Shown: positions 15,283 to 24,256, counted from the first letter of the stretch. The stretch: 64,000 nt of DNA from Alphaproteobacteria bacterium (GCA_016124665.1 WGNH01000001.1:1-64000), one strand, 5' to 3'. Program-made: numbers and translations. Notes: generated by a model from the letters alone, not told the origin.

Positions 15283-18200
15283 ATGCCTGATACCGCCCCC
15301 ATCCGTCTCGACTGGGACCGGATCGACGCGCTCAAATTTGCTGACGAATCAGAAGCGGCGCGCGCGCTGGCCGGCAAGATCGGCTTTGACGAGGCTGATC
15401 GTGCGGAAGCCCGCAAACAGGCCATTGATCTGGTGGAGCGCGCCCGTGCCTCGACCAAGGTTGCCGGGCTGATGGAATCCTTCCTGCAGGAATTCGGCCT
15501 GTCCAACAAGGAAGGCCTGGCGCTGATGTGCCTGGCCGAAGCGCTGCTGCGGGTGCCGGATGCCGAGACGGTGGACAAGCTGATCGCCGAGCGGATCAGT
15601 TCCGGCGAATGGGGCGGGCATGTCGGCAAGTCGGAACACTGGCTGGTCAATGCCTCGACCCTGGGTCTGATGCTGACCGGATCGGTGGTCGGTGTGGACC
15701 GCGAGGCCAAGAAGAATCCCGGTGTCTATATGAAGCGCCTGACCCAGCGCCTGGGCGAGCCAGTGATCCGCGCAGCGACGATGCAGGCGATGAAGATCCT
15801 GGGCGAGCAATTCGTGCTGGGCCGCACGATCAATGCCGCCATAAAGCGCGGCCACAGGACGGAAGGCCGCCTGCACTCCTTCGACACGCTGGGCGAGGGG
15901 GCCCGCACGCATGACGATGCGGCGCGCTATCATTCCCGCTATCTGGAAGCCATTGCGGCGGTCGGCAAAAATCGGGGCGACGGTCCGATCGAGCTGGTGG
16001 ACGGTGTCTCCGTCAAGCTCTCGGCCCTGCATCCGCGCTATCATGCGGTGAAGGAAAAAGCGGTCTTCGAAGAGCTCTATCCGCTGGTTCTGGAGCAGGC
16101 CGAAGCGGCAAAAGCCGTCAATATCGGGCTCTGCCTTGATGCCGAAGAAACCGACCGGCTGATCATCTCGCTGAAGATTCTCGAACGCCTGGCGCGCGAA
16201 CCCTCGCTGGCCGGATGGGACGGGCTGGGCCTTGCCATCCAGGCCTATCAGAAGCGCTGCGAAGCGGTCATCGAAACGGTGATCGCGCTGGGCCGCGAAA
16301 CCGGGCGGCGTTTCCTCGTGCGTCTGGTGAAGGGCGCCTATTGGGATACCGAGATCAAGTTTGCCCAGCAGATGGGCTGGCCGGATTTCCCGGTCTGGTC
16401 GACCAAGCCGGCGACCGACCTCAATTATCTGGCCTGCGCGAAACTGATGCTGACCGCGCCGGACGCAATCTATTCCCAGTTCGCCACGCATAATGCCTTC
16501 ACCCTGTGCGCGGTGCGCCTGCTGGCGCAGAAAGCCGGCGTCGAGCGCTATGAATTCCAGCGCCTGCACGGCATGGGCGAGCCGCTCTACAAGGCGGCCG
16601 AGGCAGCCTATGGCGGCAATCCGGTACGCATTTATGCGCCTGTGGGCAGTCATGAAGACCTGCTGCCCTATCTGGTACGGCGGCTTCTGGAGAACGGGGC
16701 CAATACCTCCTTCGTGCACTCCTTCCTCGACAAGGATGTGCCGGCCGAGGACGTGGCCAGCGGTCCGTTTGACGGGGCGGACATTATCGACCGGCATCCC
16801 TTCATTCCGACGCCGCCGCGGCTGTATGGCGAACACCGCGCCAATTCCGCCGGTGTGGATCTGAGCCAGGCTGTGGTCCGCAAACGTCTGGCGATAGTCC
16901 AGGCAGAGCTGGACGAGAAATTGCCTCTGCCCGCCGGGCCTATCGTCAATGGCAAGATGTACAAGACCGATCCGTTCAAACATGCCAGCCCGATCAACCA
17001 GCACGAGCTGGTGTCGATCATCAGCAATGCCGATGACGAGCTGATCGAGACGGCTTTCGAGTCGGCGCAGGAGGTACAGCGCGGCTGGGACAGGCTCGGC
17101 GGACCGAAGCGTGCTGAAATCCTGCGCGCCATGGGTGATGCGCTGGAGGCGGATACCGACCGTCTGATCGCGGTCATGACCCGCGAGGGCGGCAAGACGC
17201 TGGCCGATGGTGTGGCCGAAGTGCGCGAAGCGGTGGATTTCTGCCGCTATTACGCGAACGAGGCCGAGACGCGCTTTGCCGGCCCGGTCCGCCTGCCGGG
17301 ACCGGCGGGCGAGACCAATCATCTCGAATTGCGCGGGCGCGGCGTGTTTGTCTGTATCAGCCCGTGGAATTTCCCGCTGGCGATTTTTACCGGACAGCTG
17401 GCCGCAGCGCTGGCGGCCGGGCATGCCGTGGTCGCCAAGCCGGCCGAACAGACACCGCTGATTGCGTGTGAAGCGGTCAAGCTGTTCCAGAAGGCCGGCC
17501 TGCCGAAAGATGTGCTGCATCTGATTACCGGCGATGGCCGCGCCGGTGCTGCGCTGGTCAATGATCCGCGCACGGGCGGAGTGTGTTTTACCGGTTCGAC
17601 GGAAGTCGCCCGCATCATCAACAAGTCGCTGTCGGAAAAGGACGGGCCGATCGTGCCCTTCATCGCCGAGACCGGCGGGTTGAACGGCATGTTTGTCGAT
17701 ACCTCGGCCCTGAAGGAACAGGTCATCGACGATGTCATCGTGTCGGCCTTTGGCTCTGCGGGCCAGCGCTGTTCGGCCCTGCGCATTCTTTTCCTGCCGG
17801 AAGACACGGCGGATTCCTTCATCGAAGGGCTGATGGGGGCGATGGATGTGTTGGCGCTGGGCGACCCGGCGGATGCCTTCACCGATGTCGGTCCGGTGAT
17901 CGACGAGGAGGCCAAGGGCGTGCTCGACCAGCACATGACCCGCATGCGGGTGAATGCGAAAGTGCTGAAGCAGGCCAATCCCGGCCCGCTGGCGGCGGAC
18001 GGGCATTTCTTCGCACCGGCCATGATCGAGCTGCCATCGCTGGACCTGATGGAACGGGAGATCTTCGGACCGATTCTCCATATCGTCCGCTACAAGCGCA
18101 AGGATGCCGGCCGGCTGGCGGCCGAGCTGGCGGCAAAAGGCTATGGGCTGACGCTGGGCATTCATTCGCGCCTGTCCCGTTTCCACGAGGAAATCATGGA

Positions 18201-18402
18201 GGCGGTGCCGGCAGGCAATGTCTATGTGAACCGGAATATCACCGGTGCGATTGTCGGCGTGCAGCCCTTTGGCGGAGAGGGGCTGTCCGGCACCGGGCCG
18301 AAGGCGGGCGGGCCGAATTATGTGCCGCGTTTTGCCACAGAGCGGACGGTCACCGTTAACATTTCGGCACAGGGCGGCGATCCGGAATTGCTAAGTCTTT
18401 GA
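15283..18402 (+). CDS. putA: Bifunctional proline dehydrogenase / glutamate-semialdehyde dehydrogenase PutA
   Basis: Oxidises proline to glutamate in two steps, with FAD at the PRODH site and NAD at the aldehyde dehydrogenase site. The 1039-residue product has a helical arm and PRODH barrel in the first half (RRFLVRLVKGAYWDTEIK, YEFQRLHGMGEPLYKA) and an ALDH domain in the second half, with NAD-fold FCISPWNFPLAIF-type motif, Glu796 (AETGGLNG) and the catalytic Cys830 in SAGQRCSALR. There is no N-terminal ribbon-helix-helix DNA-binding domain and no long C-terminal extension, so it is the minimal 'type A' form and cannot self-repress as E. coli PutA does. ATG 15283 has GGAG 8 bases upstream. 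The frame extends further upstream but without conserved sequence. Confidence 0.96.
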   Translation: MPDTAPIRLDWDRIDALKFADESEAARALAGKIGFDEADRAEARKQAIDLVERARASTKVAGLMESFLQEFGLSNKEGLALMCLAEALLRVPDAETVDKLIAERISSGEWGGHVGKSEHWLVNASTLGLMLTGSVVGVDREAKKNPGVYMKRLTQRLGEPVIRAATMQAMKILGEQFVLGRTINAAIKRGHRTEGRLHSFDTLGEGARTHDDAARYHSRYLEAIAAVGKNRGDGPIELVDGVSVKLSALHPRYHAVKEKAVFEELYPLVLEQAEAAKAVNIGLCLDAEETDRLIISLKILERLAREPSLAGWDGLGLAIQAYQKRCEAVIETVIALGRETGRRFLVRLVKGAYWDTEIKFAQQMGWPDFPVWSTKPATDLNYLACAKLMLTAPDAIYSQFATHNAFTLCAVRLLAQKAGVERYEFQRLHGMGEPLYKAAEAAYGGNPVRIYAPVGSHEDLLPYLVRRLLENGANTSFVHSFLDKDVPAEDVASGPFDGADIIDRHPFIPTPPRLYGEHRANSAGVDLSQAVVRKRLAIVQAELDEKLPLPAGPIVNGKMYKTDPFKHASPINQHELVSIISNADDELIETAFESAQEVQRGWDRLGGPKRAEILRAMGDALEADTDRLIAVMTREGGKTLADGVAEVREAVDFCRYYANEAETRFAGPVRLPGPAGETNHLELRGRGVFVCISPWNFPLAIFTGQLAAALAAGHAVVAKPAEQTPLIACEAVKLFQKAGLPKDVLHLITGDGRAGAALVNDPRTGGVCFTGSTEVARIINKSLSEKDGPIVPFIAETGGLNGMFVDTSALKEQVIDDVIVSAFGSAGQRCSALRILFLPEDTADSFIEGLMGAMDVLALGDPADAFTDVGPVIDEEAKGVLDQHMTRMRVNAKVLKQANPGPLAADGHFFAPAMIELPSLDLMEREIFGPILHIVRYKRKDAGRLAAELAAKGYGLTLGIHSRLSRFHEEIMEAVPAGNVYVNRNITGAIVGVQPFGGEGLSGTGPKAGGPNYVPRFATERTVTVNISAQGGDPELLSL

Positions 18403-18469
18403 CGTTTCAGGGGGTCAAAAAACCCTACTGTAAAAAGCATTACCGGAGTTTGTCAGTGAGCACAGGGCA

Positions 18470-18484
18470 TTAGCGGTTCGTTAA
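18470..18484 (+). promoter_or_regulatory. CtrA-like box upstream of nrdA
   Basis: TTAGCGGTTCGTTAA, followed by CC, matches the alphaproteobacterial CtrA pattern TTAA-N7-TTAA with one change (TTAG), and the right half TTAACC is the stronger half-site form. It is 184 bp before the nrdA ATG. Recognition is from consensus only. Confidence 0.45.
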
Positions 18485-18538
18485 CCAAAAAATCCGTTTT
18501 CGGACCATTATCCGTGTTGACCATGGCGGCTGTCTTGA

Positions 18539-18554
18539 GCACTATATGTTGGGT
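18539..18554 (+). promoter_or_regulatory. NrdR box upstream of nrdA
   Basis: GCACTATATGTTGGGT agrees with the NrdR consensus ACACTATATATAGTGT-type palindrome at 13 of 16 positions by my count (treating W as A/T). NrdR boxes normally come in pairs about 31-32 or 41-42 bp apart; I see no good partner at those distances, only degenerate candidates near 18502 and 18518. It lies 114 bp before the ATG. Confidence 0.6.
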
Positions 18555-18667
18555 CGGCTGAGACAGCGGACACACCATCATGGGATTTTCAGAGCAGCGG
18601 CGCGAACGCGCGCGTTCCGCGCGACCGGCAAGCTGCGCTCTGATTTCCGGGGGGAGACGAGTTAAAA

Positions 18668-20560
18668 ATGACGCCTTATGACGCTGCAGCATTGGCCAAG
18701 AATCCGATGGAAACCAACCCGGAAGAGACATTGCGCCCGGGCAAGCCCCGCGCCCAGAAACCGGATCTGAAACTGGTCAAGCAGGTCGAGATCGACCCGT
18801 CGCGCGACGCCTTGCTGACCGATTTCGGCAAGAAGACGCTGGTGGATCGTTATCTCCTGCCGGGGGAATCCTATCAGGACATGTTCGCGCGTGTGGCGAA
18901 AGCCTATGCCGACGACACCGACCATGCCCAGCGTCTTTATGACTATATCTCGAATTTGTGGTTCATGCCGGCGACGCCGGTCCTGTCGAATGGCGGCGCC
19001 ACCCGGGGTCTGCCGATCTCCTGCTTCCTGAACACGGTTGGCGATTCCCTGAATGACATCGTCAACACCTGGAACGAGAATGTCTGGCTGGCATCGAATG
19101 GCGGCGGTATCGGCACCTATTGGGGCGAAGTCCGCTCGATCGGCGAGAAAATCGGCCAGAATGGACAGACCTCCGGCATCATTCCCTTTATCCGGGTGAT
19201 GGATTCGCTGACCCTCGCCATTTCCCAGGGTTCGCTGCGCCGCGGTTCGGCCGCCGTCTATCTTGATGTTCACCACCCGGAAATCGAGGAATTCCTCGAA
19301 ATCCGCAAACCGTCGGGCGATTTCAACCGCAAGAGCCTGAACCTGCACCACGGCCTCAATGTCACCGACGCCTTCATGGATGCAGTCCGCAGGGATGACG
19401 AGTACGAGCTGAAGTCCCCGCGCACGGGCGAGGTGGTCCGTTCGGTATCCGCCCGCAAGATCTGGCAGAAAATCCTTGATCTGCGGCTGCAGACCGGCGA
19501 GCCCTATATCATCTTCTCCGATACGGTGAATGAAGCGCTGCCGGCGCATCAGAAAAAGCAGGGACTGAAAGTCCGCCAGTCCAATCTGTGCGCGGAAATC
19601 ATGCTGCCGACCGGTGTCGACAAGCATGGCCGCGACCGCACGGCGGTGTGTTGCCTGTCCTCGCTCAATGCCGAGAAATTCCTCGAGTGGAAAGATGATC
19701 CGCGCTTTATCGAGGATATATTCCGCTTCCTCGACAATGTTCTGGAAGACTTCATCGAGCGCGCGCCGGACGAGATGGCGCGGGCGGTCTATTCCGCCCA
19801 ACGCGAGCGCTCTGTGGGTCTGGGCCTGATGGGTTTTCACTCTTTCCTGCAAGCCATGAATGCGCCGTTTGAATCGCCGATGGCCAAGTCGTGGAATCTG
19901 AAAATGTTCCGGCATATCCGCCAGGAAGCCGACAAGGCGTCGGTGCGGCTGGCGGAGGAACGCGGGGCCTGTCCGGATGCCGAGGAAGCCGGCGTGAAGG
20001 CGCGCTTCTCGCACAAGCTGGCGATTGCACCGACCGCGTCGATTTCGATCATTTGCGGCGGTACGTCCGCGGGCATCGAGCCGATCCCGGCCAATTTCTA
20101 CGTCCACAAGACCCTGTCAGGATCCTTCTCGGTGAAAAACCCGCAATTGACAAAAGTCCTGCAGGCAAAAGGCATGGATACCGAAGAGGTCTGGATCTCG
20201 ATCCTGGAGCATGAAGGCTCGGTCCAGCATCTCGATTGCCTGGACCAGAACGAGAAAGACCTGTTCAAGACCGCTTTCGAGATTGACCAGCGCTGGGTGA
20301 TCGAGCATGCGGCGGACCGGACCCCCTATGTCTGCCAGTCGCAATCCCTCAACATTTTCCTGCCCGGTGATGTCGACAAATGGGACTTGCACATGCTGCA
20401 CTGGACGGCGTGGGAGAAGGGCGTGAAATCGCTCTATTACTGCCGGTCGAAATCGATCCAGCGGGCCTCCTATGCCGGATCGGCCGACAAGACGGACGCC
20501 GAATCCTCAATGATCGAGGCGGCCAAGACCGATTACGAGGAATGCCTCGCCTGTCAGTAG
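18668..20560 (+). CDS. nrdA: Class I ribonucleoside-diphosphate reductase, alpha subunit NrdA (no ATP-cone)
   Basis: Catalytic subunit reducing NDPs to dNDPs. The 630-residue protein carries the active-site cysteines Cys119 (LPISCFLN), Cys308 (SNLCAEIMLPT) and Cys328/329 (AVCCLSSLN), the barrel motif APTASISIICGGTSAGIEP, the paired Tyr near the radical-transfer end (KSLYYCRS) and a C-terminal EECLACQ redox pair. The N-terminal 45 residues are low-complexity and charged, followed directly by the ten-stranded barrel domain, so the roughly 90-residue ATP-cone that gives overall dATP inhibition is absent. NrdR- and CtrA-like boxes lie upstream, and a terminator follows. nrdB is 1.15 kb downstream, not adjacent. 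Confidence 0.96.
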   Translation: MTPYDAAALAKNPMETNPEETLRPGKPRAQKPDLKLVKQVEIDPSRDALLTDFGKKTLVDRYLLPGESYQDMFARVAKAYADDTDHAQRLYDYISNLWFMPATPVLSNGGATRGLPISCFLNTVGDSLNDIVNTWNENVWLASNGGGIGTYWGEVRSIGEKIGQNGQTSGIIPFIRVMDSLTLAISQGSLRRGSAAVYLDVHHPEIEEFLEIRKPSGDFNRKSLNLHHGLNVTDAFMDAVRRDDEYELKSPRTGEVVRSVSARKIWQKILDLRLQTGEPYIIFSDTVNEALPAHQKKQGLKVRQSNLCAEIMLPTGVDKHGRDRTAVCCLSSLNAEKFLEWKDDPRFIEDIFRFLDNVLEDFIERAPDEMARAVYSAQRERSVGLGLMGFHSFLQAMNAPFESPMAKSWNLKMFRHIRQEADKASVRLAEERGACPDAEEAGVKARFSHKLAIAPTASISIICGGTSAGIEPIPANFYVHKTLSGSFSVKNPQLTKVLQAKGMDTEEVWISILEHEGSVQHLDCLDQNEKDLFKTAFEIDQRWVIEHAADRTPYVCQSQSLNIFLPGDVDKWDLHMLHWTAWEKGVKSLYYCRSKSIQRASYAGSADKTDAESSMIEAAKTDYEECLACQ

Positions 20561-20575
20561 GCAAAATCAATACGG

Positions 20576-20605
20576 AAAAGGGCGGCCATAGAGCCGCCCT
20601 TTTTT
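20576..20605 (+). terminator. Rho-independent terminator after nrdA
   Basis: Stem AAAAGGGCGGC / GCCGCCCTTTTTT around a short CATAGA loop, immediately downstream of the nrdA stop. It separates nrdA from the next two genes. Confidence 0.88.
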
Positions 20606-20753
20606 GTTGCACCGCAGCATGTGGGTTTCGAGTCACGCTTTCAAAATATCCTTCACCATAAGCGGAAGGAAAGCCGTTTTTAACGCGTATTCCAGTATAT
20701 GGTGTCCTGAACCGTGCTAATCTGGCACGAGACGAATATGCCGGAGACAGTCT

Positions 20754-21575
20754 GTGACGCGCATTGACGGAATTTCTGCACTGGCCCTGCTGGCGGTTCT
20801 CGGAACCGCAGCTACGGCCATGGCGCAGGATGCCGGCCGCTCTCCGGCGATTTTCGATGTCGATCTCGCCATCCGGACGCCTCTCATGAATGAAGCGGCG
20901 GAAAATCCGTTTGCCGACACCAATAATGCCGCAATTGTGGCTTCCGGCGTGCTGAGCGAGACCGGGCTGAACATCGGCGCGCTGACCGCCTTTTCCGGCT
21001 ATTCCGCATCGGTCAGTCAGCTGGATGACGCCTCCCGGATCGAGGTCCGGGTGTTTGATCCGGCACTGCCGTCAAGGGCCAATCGTCTGTTTGATGCCGA
21101 ATCGGATGTTGATTCGGCCATTGTGCGACCGGTCCGGGAAACCCGGTCATCGGTGGCGGTCGATTATGTCACCCGGTTTGATTCGCCAGGCGGTGCGGAC
21201 GGGCTTGACCTGTCCTTCGAGCCGCGGGCGGGTCTGAGTTTCGGACCGGACGGTTCGGGCGCCGGAGCCGGGGCCGAAGTCCGCATTGGCCGCTATCTGC
21301 AGGATGAGGGCGTCCGGCCGTCCTGGTATTTCTTCGCCGGAGCCGAGCGCCATGCCCTGCTCTATGATCCGCGCGAGGGTTTCAACATGCAGGGGGCGAT
21401 GACGTTCGAACCCTATGCGGTTGTCGGGGATGCGCAGGCCGGTGTGGCGCTGCGGCTGGGCGATAATGACCTGTCCTTTGCCTATGTCCGCCGCGAACGT
21501 AATGCCCGGATCGGCATTGACGATTATGATGCGGCCGACGATTTCGCCGCCTTTTCGCTCAGCCGGCGCTGGTAG
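20754..21575 (+). CDS. Outer-membrane beta-barrel protein, possibly LpxR/DUF2219-like
   Basis: 273 residues with a signal peptide (cleavage near AMA-QD) and a C-terminal half rich in amphipathic strands ending FSLSRRW, a typical outer-membrane end with terminal Trp. WYFFAGAERHALLYDP, VVGDAQAGVALRLGDNDLSFAYVRR resembles the last strands of LpxR-type lipid A deacylases, but the N-terminal catalytic region of LpxR (NDLF...DR.YT.G) is not evident. So either a divergent relative without that activity or another small barrel. GTG 20754 has GGAG 7 bases upstream. It sits between nrdA and nrdB after a terminator, so it has its own promoter. Confidence 0.6.
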   Translation: MTRIDGISALALLAVLGTAATAMAQDAGRSPAIFDVDLAIRTPLMNEAAENPFADTNNAAIVASGVLSETGLNIGALTAFSGYSASVSQLDDASRIEVRVFDPALPSRANRLFDAESDVDSAIVRPVRETRSSVAVDYVTRFDSPGGADGLDLSFEPRAGLSFGPDGSGAGAGAEVRIGRYLQDEGVRPSWYFFAGAERHALLYDPREGFNMQGAMTFEPYAVVGDAQAGVALRLGDNDLSFAYVRRERNARIGIDDYDAADDFAAFSLSRRW

Positions 21576-21643
21576 TTTTCCACAGACCGCCATTTTCTTG
21601 TGAAGAGTGTGCCTACCAGCACTGGACGTTCAGGGCGCTTTAA

Positions 21644-21659
21644 CCCCAATATGTAGTGA
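21644..21659 (+). promoter_or_regulatory. NrdR box upstream of nrdB
   Basis: CCCCAATATGTAGTGA matches the NrdR palindrome at 12 of 16 positions by my count, 52 bp before the nrdB ATG. A weak CCA-N4-TGG core 31 bp upstream (about 21613) is at the expected spacing for a second box. A box at both nrdA and nrdB is stronger evidence than either alone. Confidence 0.6.
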
Positions 21660-21711
21660 TAGGGCTCCGCCATCCGGGCGAGTCGCTCTAACAGTCATTC
21701 CGGGGTTATCC

Positions 21712-22749
21712 ATGTCCGATTCTGCTTATCTTCCAGGCCTCATGCCCTCCAGTCATTCCTACAAGCCGTTCCGCTATCCGTGGGCGCACGATTTCTGGAA
21801 GAAGCAGCAGCAGGTCCACTGGATGCCGGAAGAGGTGCCGCTGGGCGAGGACTGCAAGGACTGGGCGACCAAGCTCAATGACCAGGAACGCAACCTCCTG
21901 ACCCAGATCTTCCGCTTTTTCACCCAGTCGGACGTCGAAGTGAACGATAATTACATGGAACGCTATGCGCGCGTCTTCAAACCCACCGAGGTGAAGATGA
22001 TGCTGTCGGCCTTCTCGAACATGGAGACGATCCATATCGCCGCCTATGCGCTGCTCCTGGAAACCATCGGCATGCCGGATTCGGAATTTTCCGCCTTCAT
22101 GGAATACGAGGCGATGAAGGCAAAGCATGACTACATGCAGGAATTCGGCGTCGAGACGAATGAGGACATTCTGCGCACGCTGGCCATGTTCGGGGCGTTC
22201 ACCGAAGGGCTGCAGCTGTTTGCCTCCTTCGCCATGCTGATGAATTTCCCGCGCTTCAACAAGATGAAGGGGATGGGGCAGATCGTCTCCTGGTCGGTGC
22301 GCGATGAATCGCTGCACTGCGAGGGCATGATCCGCATGTTCCACGAATTTGCAGACGAGACCGGCGCGCTGACCGATGCGGTCAAGGCCGACATTGTCGC
22401 CAATTGCAAGCATGTCGTGATGCTGGAAGACAAATTCATCGATCTTGCCTTCGAGATGGGCGATGTCGAGGGCATGACGCCGGACGATATCAAGCGCTAT
22501 ATCCGCTATATCGCCGACTGGCGGCTGCGGCAGCTGAAGCTGGAGCCGATCTACGGGATCGAGAAACACCCGCTGCCCTGGCTGACGGAAATCCTCAACG
22601 GGGTGGAGCATGCCAATTTCTTCGAGGCGCGCGCGACGGAATATTCCAAGGGCGCGACCAAGGGTGAATGGCATGGCGAAGAGGGCGTGTGGTCGAATTT
22701 CGACAAGTGGCAAAAGCAGAAAACCGCCAACGATCTGCCAGCGGAGTAG
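21712..22749 (+). CDS. nrdB: Class I ribonucleoside-diphosphate reductase, beta subunit NrdB
   Basis: Radical-generating subunit, 345 residues. The metal ligands are visible: Asp74/Glu76 region (QSDVEVND), Glu105 and His108 (METIH), Glu165 (FTEGLQLF), Glu199 and His202 (RDESLHCEGM). Tyr112, four residues after His108, aligns with the radical Tyr122 of E. coli NrdB, so a di-iron or similar tyrosyl-radical enzyme is expected. No ATP-cone precedes it. I chose ATG 21712 because the upstream part of the frame is not protein-like and contains the NrdR box. The C-terminal tail that should dock into NrdA ends KQKTANDLPAE. Confidence 0.94.
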   Translation: MSDSAYLPGLMPSSHSYKPFRYPWAHDFWKKQQQVHWMPEEVPLGEDCKDWATKLNDQERNLLTQIFRFFTQSDVEVNDNYMERYARVFKPTEVKMMLSAFSNMETIHIAAYALLLETIGMPDSEFSAFMEYEAMKAKHDYMQEFGVETNEDILRTLAMFGAFTEGLQLFASFAMLMNFPRFNKMKGMGQIVSWSVRDESLHCEGMIRMFHEFADETGALTDAVKADIVANCKHVVMLEDKFIDLAFEMGDVEGMTPDDIKRYIRYIADWRLRQLKLEPIYGIEKHPLPWLTEILNGVEHANFFEARATEYSKGATKGEWHGEEGVWSNFDKWQKQKTANDLPAE

Positions 22750-22792
22750 GATTCGTCTTGCCCGCACCTGCCGTTTCCGGCATTAGCTGGCC

Positions 22793-24256
22793 ATGAAAAC
22801 GTTTGAAATCGCAAAAACGCCGGCAGAAGCTGTGGACCGGCTGGCCGGCCTTCACCGGACGTCCGTTGAAAATCTGCGCGAGGCGCTGCGTGCCTATCTG
22901 GACAAGGGCATTGCGCCGGATGCGAAGGCCCGCGAGGCCGGGGCCTTTGCCTATCCCGAATTGCGCGTCCGCTATGAGCCGGAAGGCTCGCCGCCGCCGG
23001 TCAGCCGCGCCTTCGGCAAGTTTTCCGAACCCGGGCTTTATGCCACCTCCATCACCGAGCCGGAGCTTTTCCGGGATTATCTGATCGAGCAGCTGACCCT
23101 GCTGGATGACCAGTATGACATCACCATCGAGACCGGACCGTCAGCGGACGAGATCGCCTTCTCGACCGTGCTGGACGGGGCCGAGGATCTTGATCTGGAT
23201 GCGGCATCTGTTGCTGATCTGGTGCGCAATTTTCCCTATGCGGATCTGGCGAGAATCGACGATGCTCTGCCCAATGGCGAGCGCACGCCGCAGCCCGGCG
23301 CGCCGAAACCGCTGACCCTGTTTGATGCGCCGCGGGTGGATTATTCGCTGCAGCGGCTGAAGCATTATACCGGCAGCCCGTATGAGGATTTCCAGCAATT
23401 CATCCTGTTCACGAACTATCACCGCTATGTGGATGCGTTCGTGGCCTGGGCGATCGGGCAGCTGAAAGAAGACAATGAATATGAGTCGTTTTCCGCGGCC
23501 GGTTTCGTCGAGGTTGACGGATCAAGCCGGAATGCCCGCGCCGATGTCGAGGCCGCGCCCTGGCGGCGTTTTCAGATGCCGGCCTATCATCTCAAAGCCC
23601 CGGGCGGCCGCGGCATTACGCTGGTCAATATCGGTGTTGGCCCCTCGAATGCGAAAACCATTACTGATCACCTCGCCGTACTGCGTCCGCAATGCTGGCT
23701 GATGATCGGCCATTGCGGCGGGCTGCGCCATTCCCAGCGCCTGGGCGATTATGTGCTGGCCCACGCCTATCTGCGCTATGATCGGGTGCTGGACCGGGAT
23801 CTGCCGCTGGAAATCCCGGTGCCGCCGATTGCCGAGATCCAGATTGCGCTGGCGGATGCCGTCAAGCGCGTCTCAGGCGACAGCCGCGCCGATATCAAAC
23901 GCCGCCTGCGCACCGGTACGGTGGCGACCTATGCCGACCGGAACTGGGAGCTGCGCTATCACGCTGAAGCGCGGCGCATCAACCAGTCGCGGGCGATCGC
24001 GGTGGACATGGAATCGGCGACGATAGCGGCCAATGGCTTCCGCCTGCGCGTGCCTTACGGGACGCTTTTGTGCGTTTCCGACAAGCCGTTGCATGGCGAG
24101 CTGAAACTGCCGGGCGCGGCCAATCTCTTCTATCAGAAATCCGTCTCCGAACACCTGATGGCGGGGATTGAAACTGTCGAGATATTGCGCAGCAATGAAG
24201 CCAGTGCGCTGCATTCGCGCAAGCTGCGCAGCTTTGACGAACCGCCATTCCGGTAA
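22793..24256 (+). CDS. amn: AMP nucleosidase
   Basis: Hydrolyses AMP to adenine and ribose 5-phosphate. The 487-residue product has the Amn N-terminal domain (YPELRVRYEPEG, SRAFGKFSEPGLYATSITEPELF) and a C-terminal nucleoside-phosphorylase fold (NIGVGPSNAKTITDHLAVLRP, MIGHCGGLRHSQRLGDYVLAHAY, VDMESATIAANGFRLRVPYGTLLCVSDKP). The size equals the E. coli enzyme. It starts 43 bp after nrdB, so it could be cotranscribed with it, placing two nucleotide-pool enzymes together. Confidence 0.96.
   Translation: MKTFEIAKTPAEAVDRLAGLHRTSVENLREALRAYLDKGIAPDAKAREAGAFAYPELRVRYEPEGSPPPVSRAFGKFSEPGLYATSITEPELFRDYLIEQLTLLDDQYDITIETGPSADEIAFSTVLDGAEDLDLDAASVADLVRNFPYADLARIDDALPNGERTPQPGAPKPLTLFDAPRVDYSLQRLKHYTGSPYEDFQQFILFTNYHRYVDAFVAWAIGQLKEDNEYESFSAAGFVEVDGSSRNARADVEAAPWRRFQMPAYHLKAPGGRGITLVNIGVGPSNAKTITDHLAVLRPQCWLMIGHCGGLRHSQRLGDYVLAHAYLRYDRVLDRDLPLEIPVPPIAEIQIALADAVKRVSGDSRADIKRRLRTGTVATYADRNWELRYHAEARRINQSRAIAVDMESATIAANGFRLRVPYGTLLCVSDKPLHGELKLPGAANLFYQKSVSEHLMAGIETVEILRSNEASALHSRKLRSFDEPPFR

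Noticed and set aside
15349-18186. A 945-codon open frame on the minus strand inside putA
   Set aside because: It is exactly antisense to a clear PutA with all motifs; its product has no domain or signal and is an effect of high-G+C codon use.
18502-18517. Possible second NrdR box upstream of nrdA
   Set aside because: Only its outer bases match, and the 37-bp offset from the good box is out of phase with usual NrdR pairs.
18580-18667. Short frame starting ATG 18580 ahead of nrdA as a leader peptide
   Set aside because: Arg-rich, no ribosome site, and it runs into nrdA in another frame; more likely leader RNA with a GC hairpin.
21576-21584. TTTTCCACA, one change from a DnaA box, upstream of nrdB
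   Set aside because: A single 9-mer with one mismatch is expected by chance; no cluster of boxes to support DnaA control.
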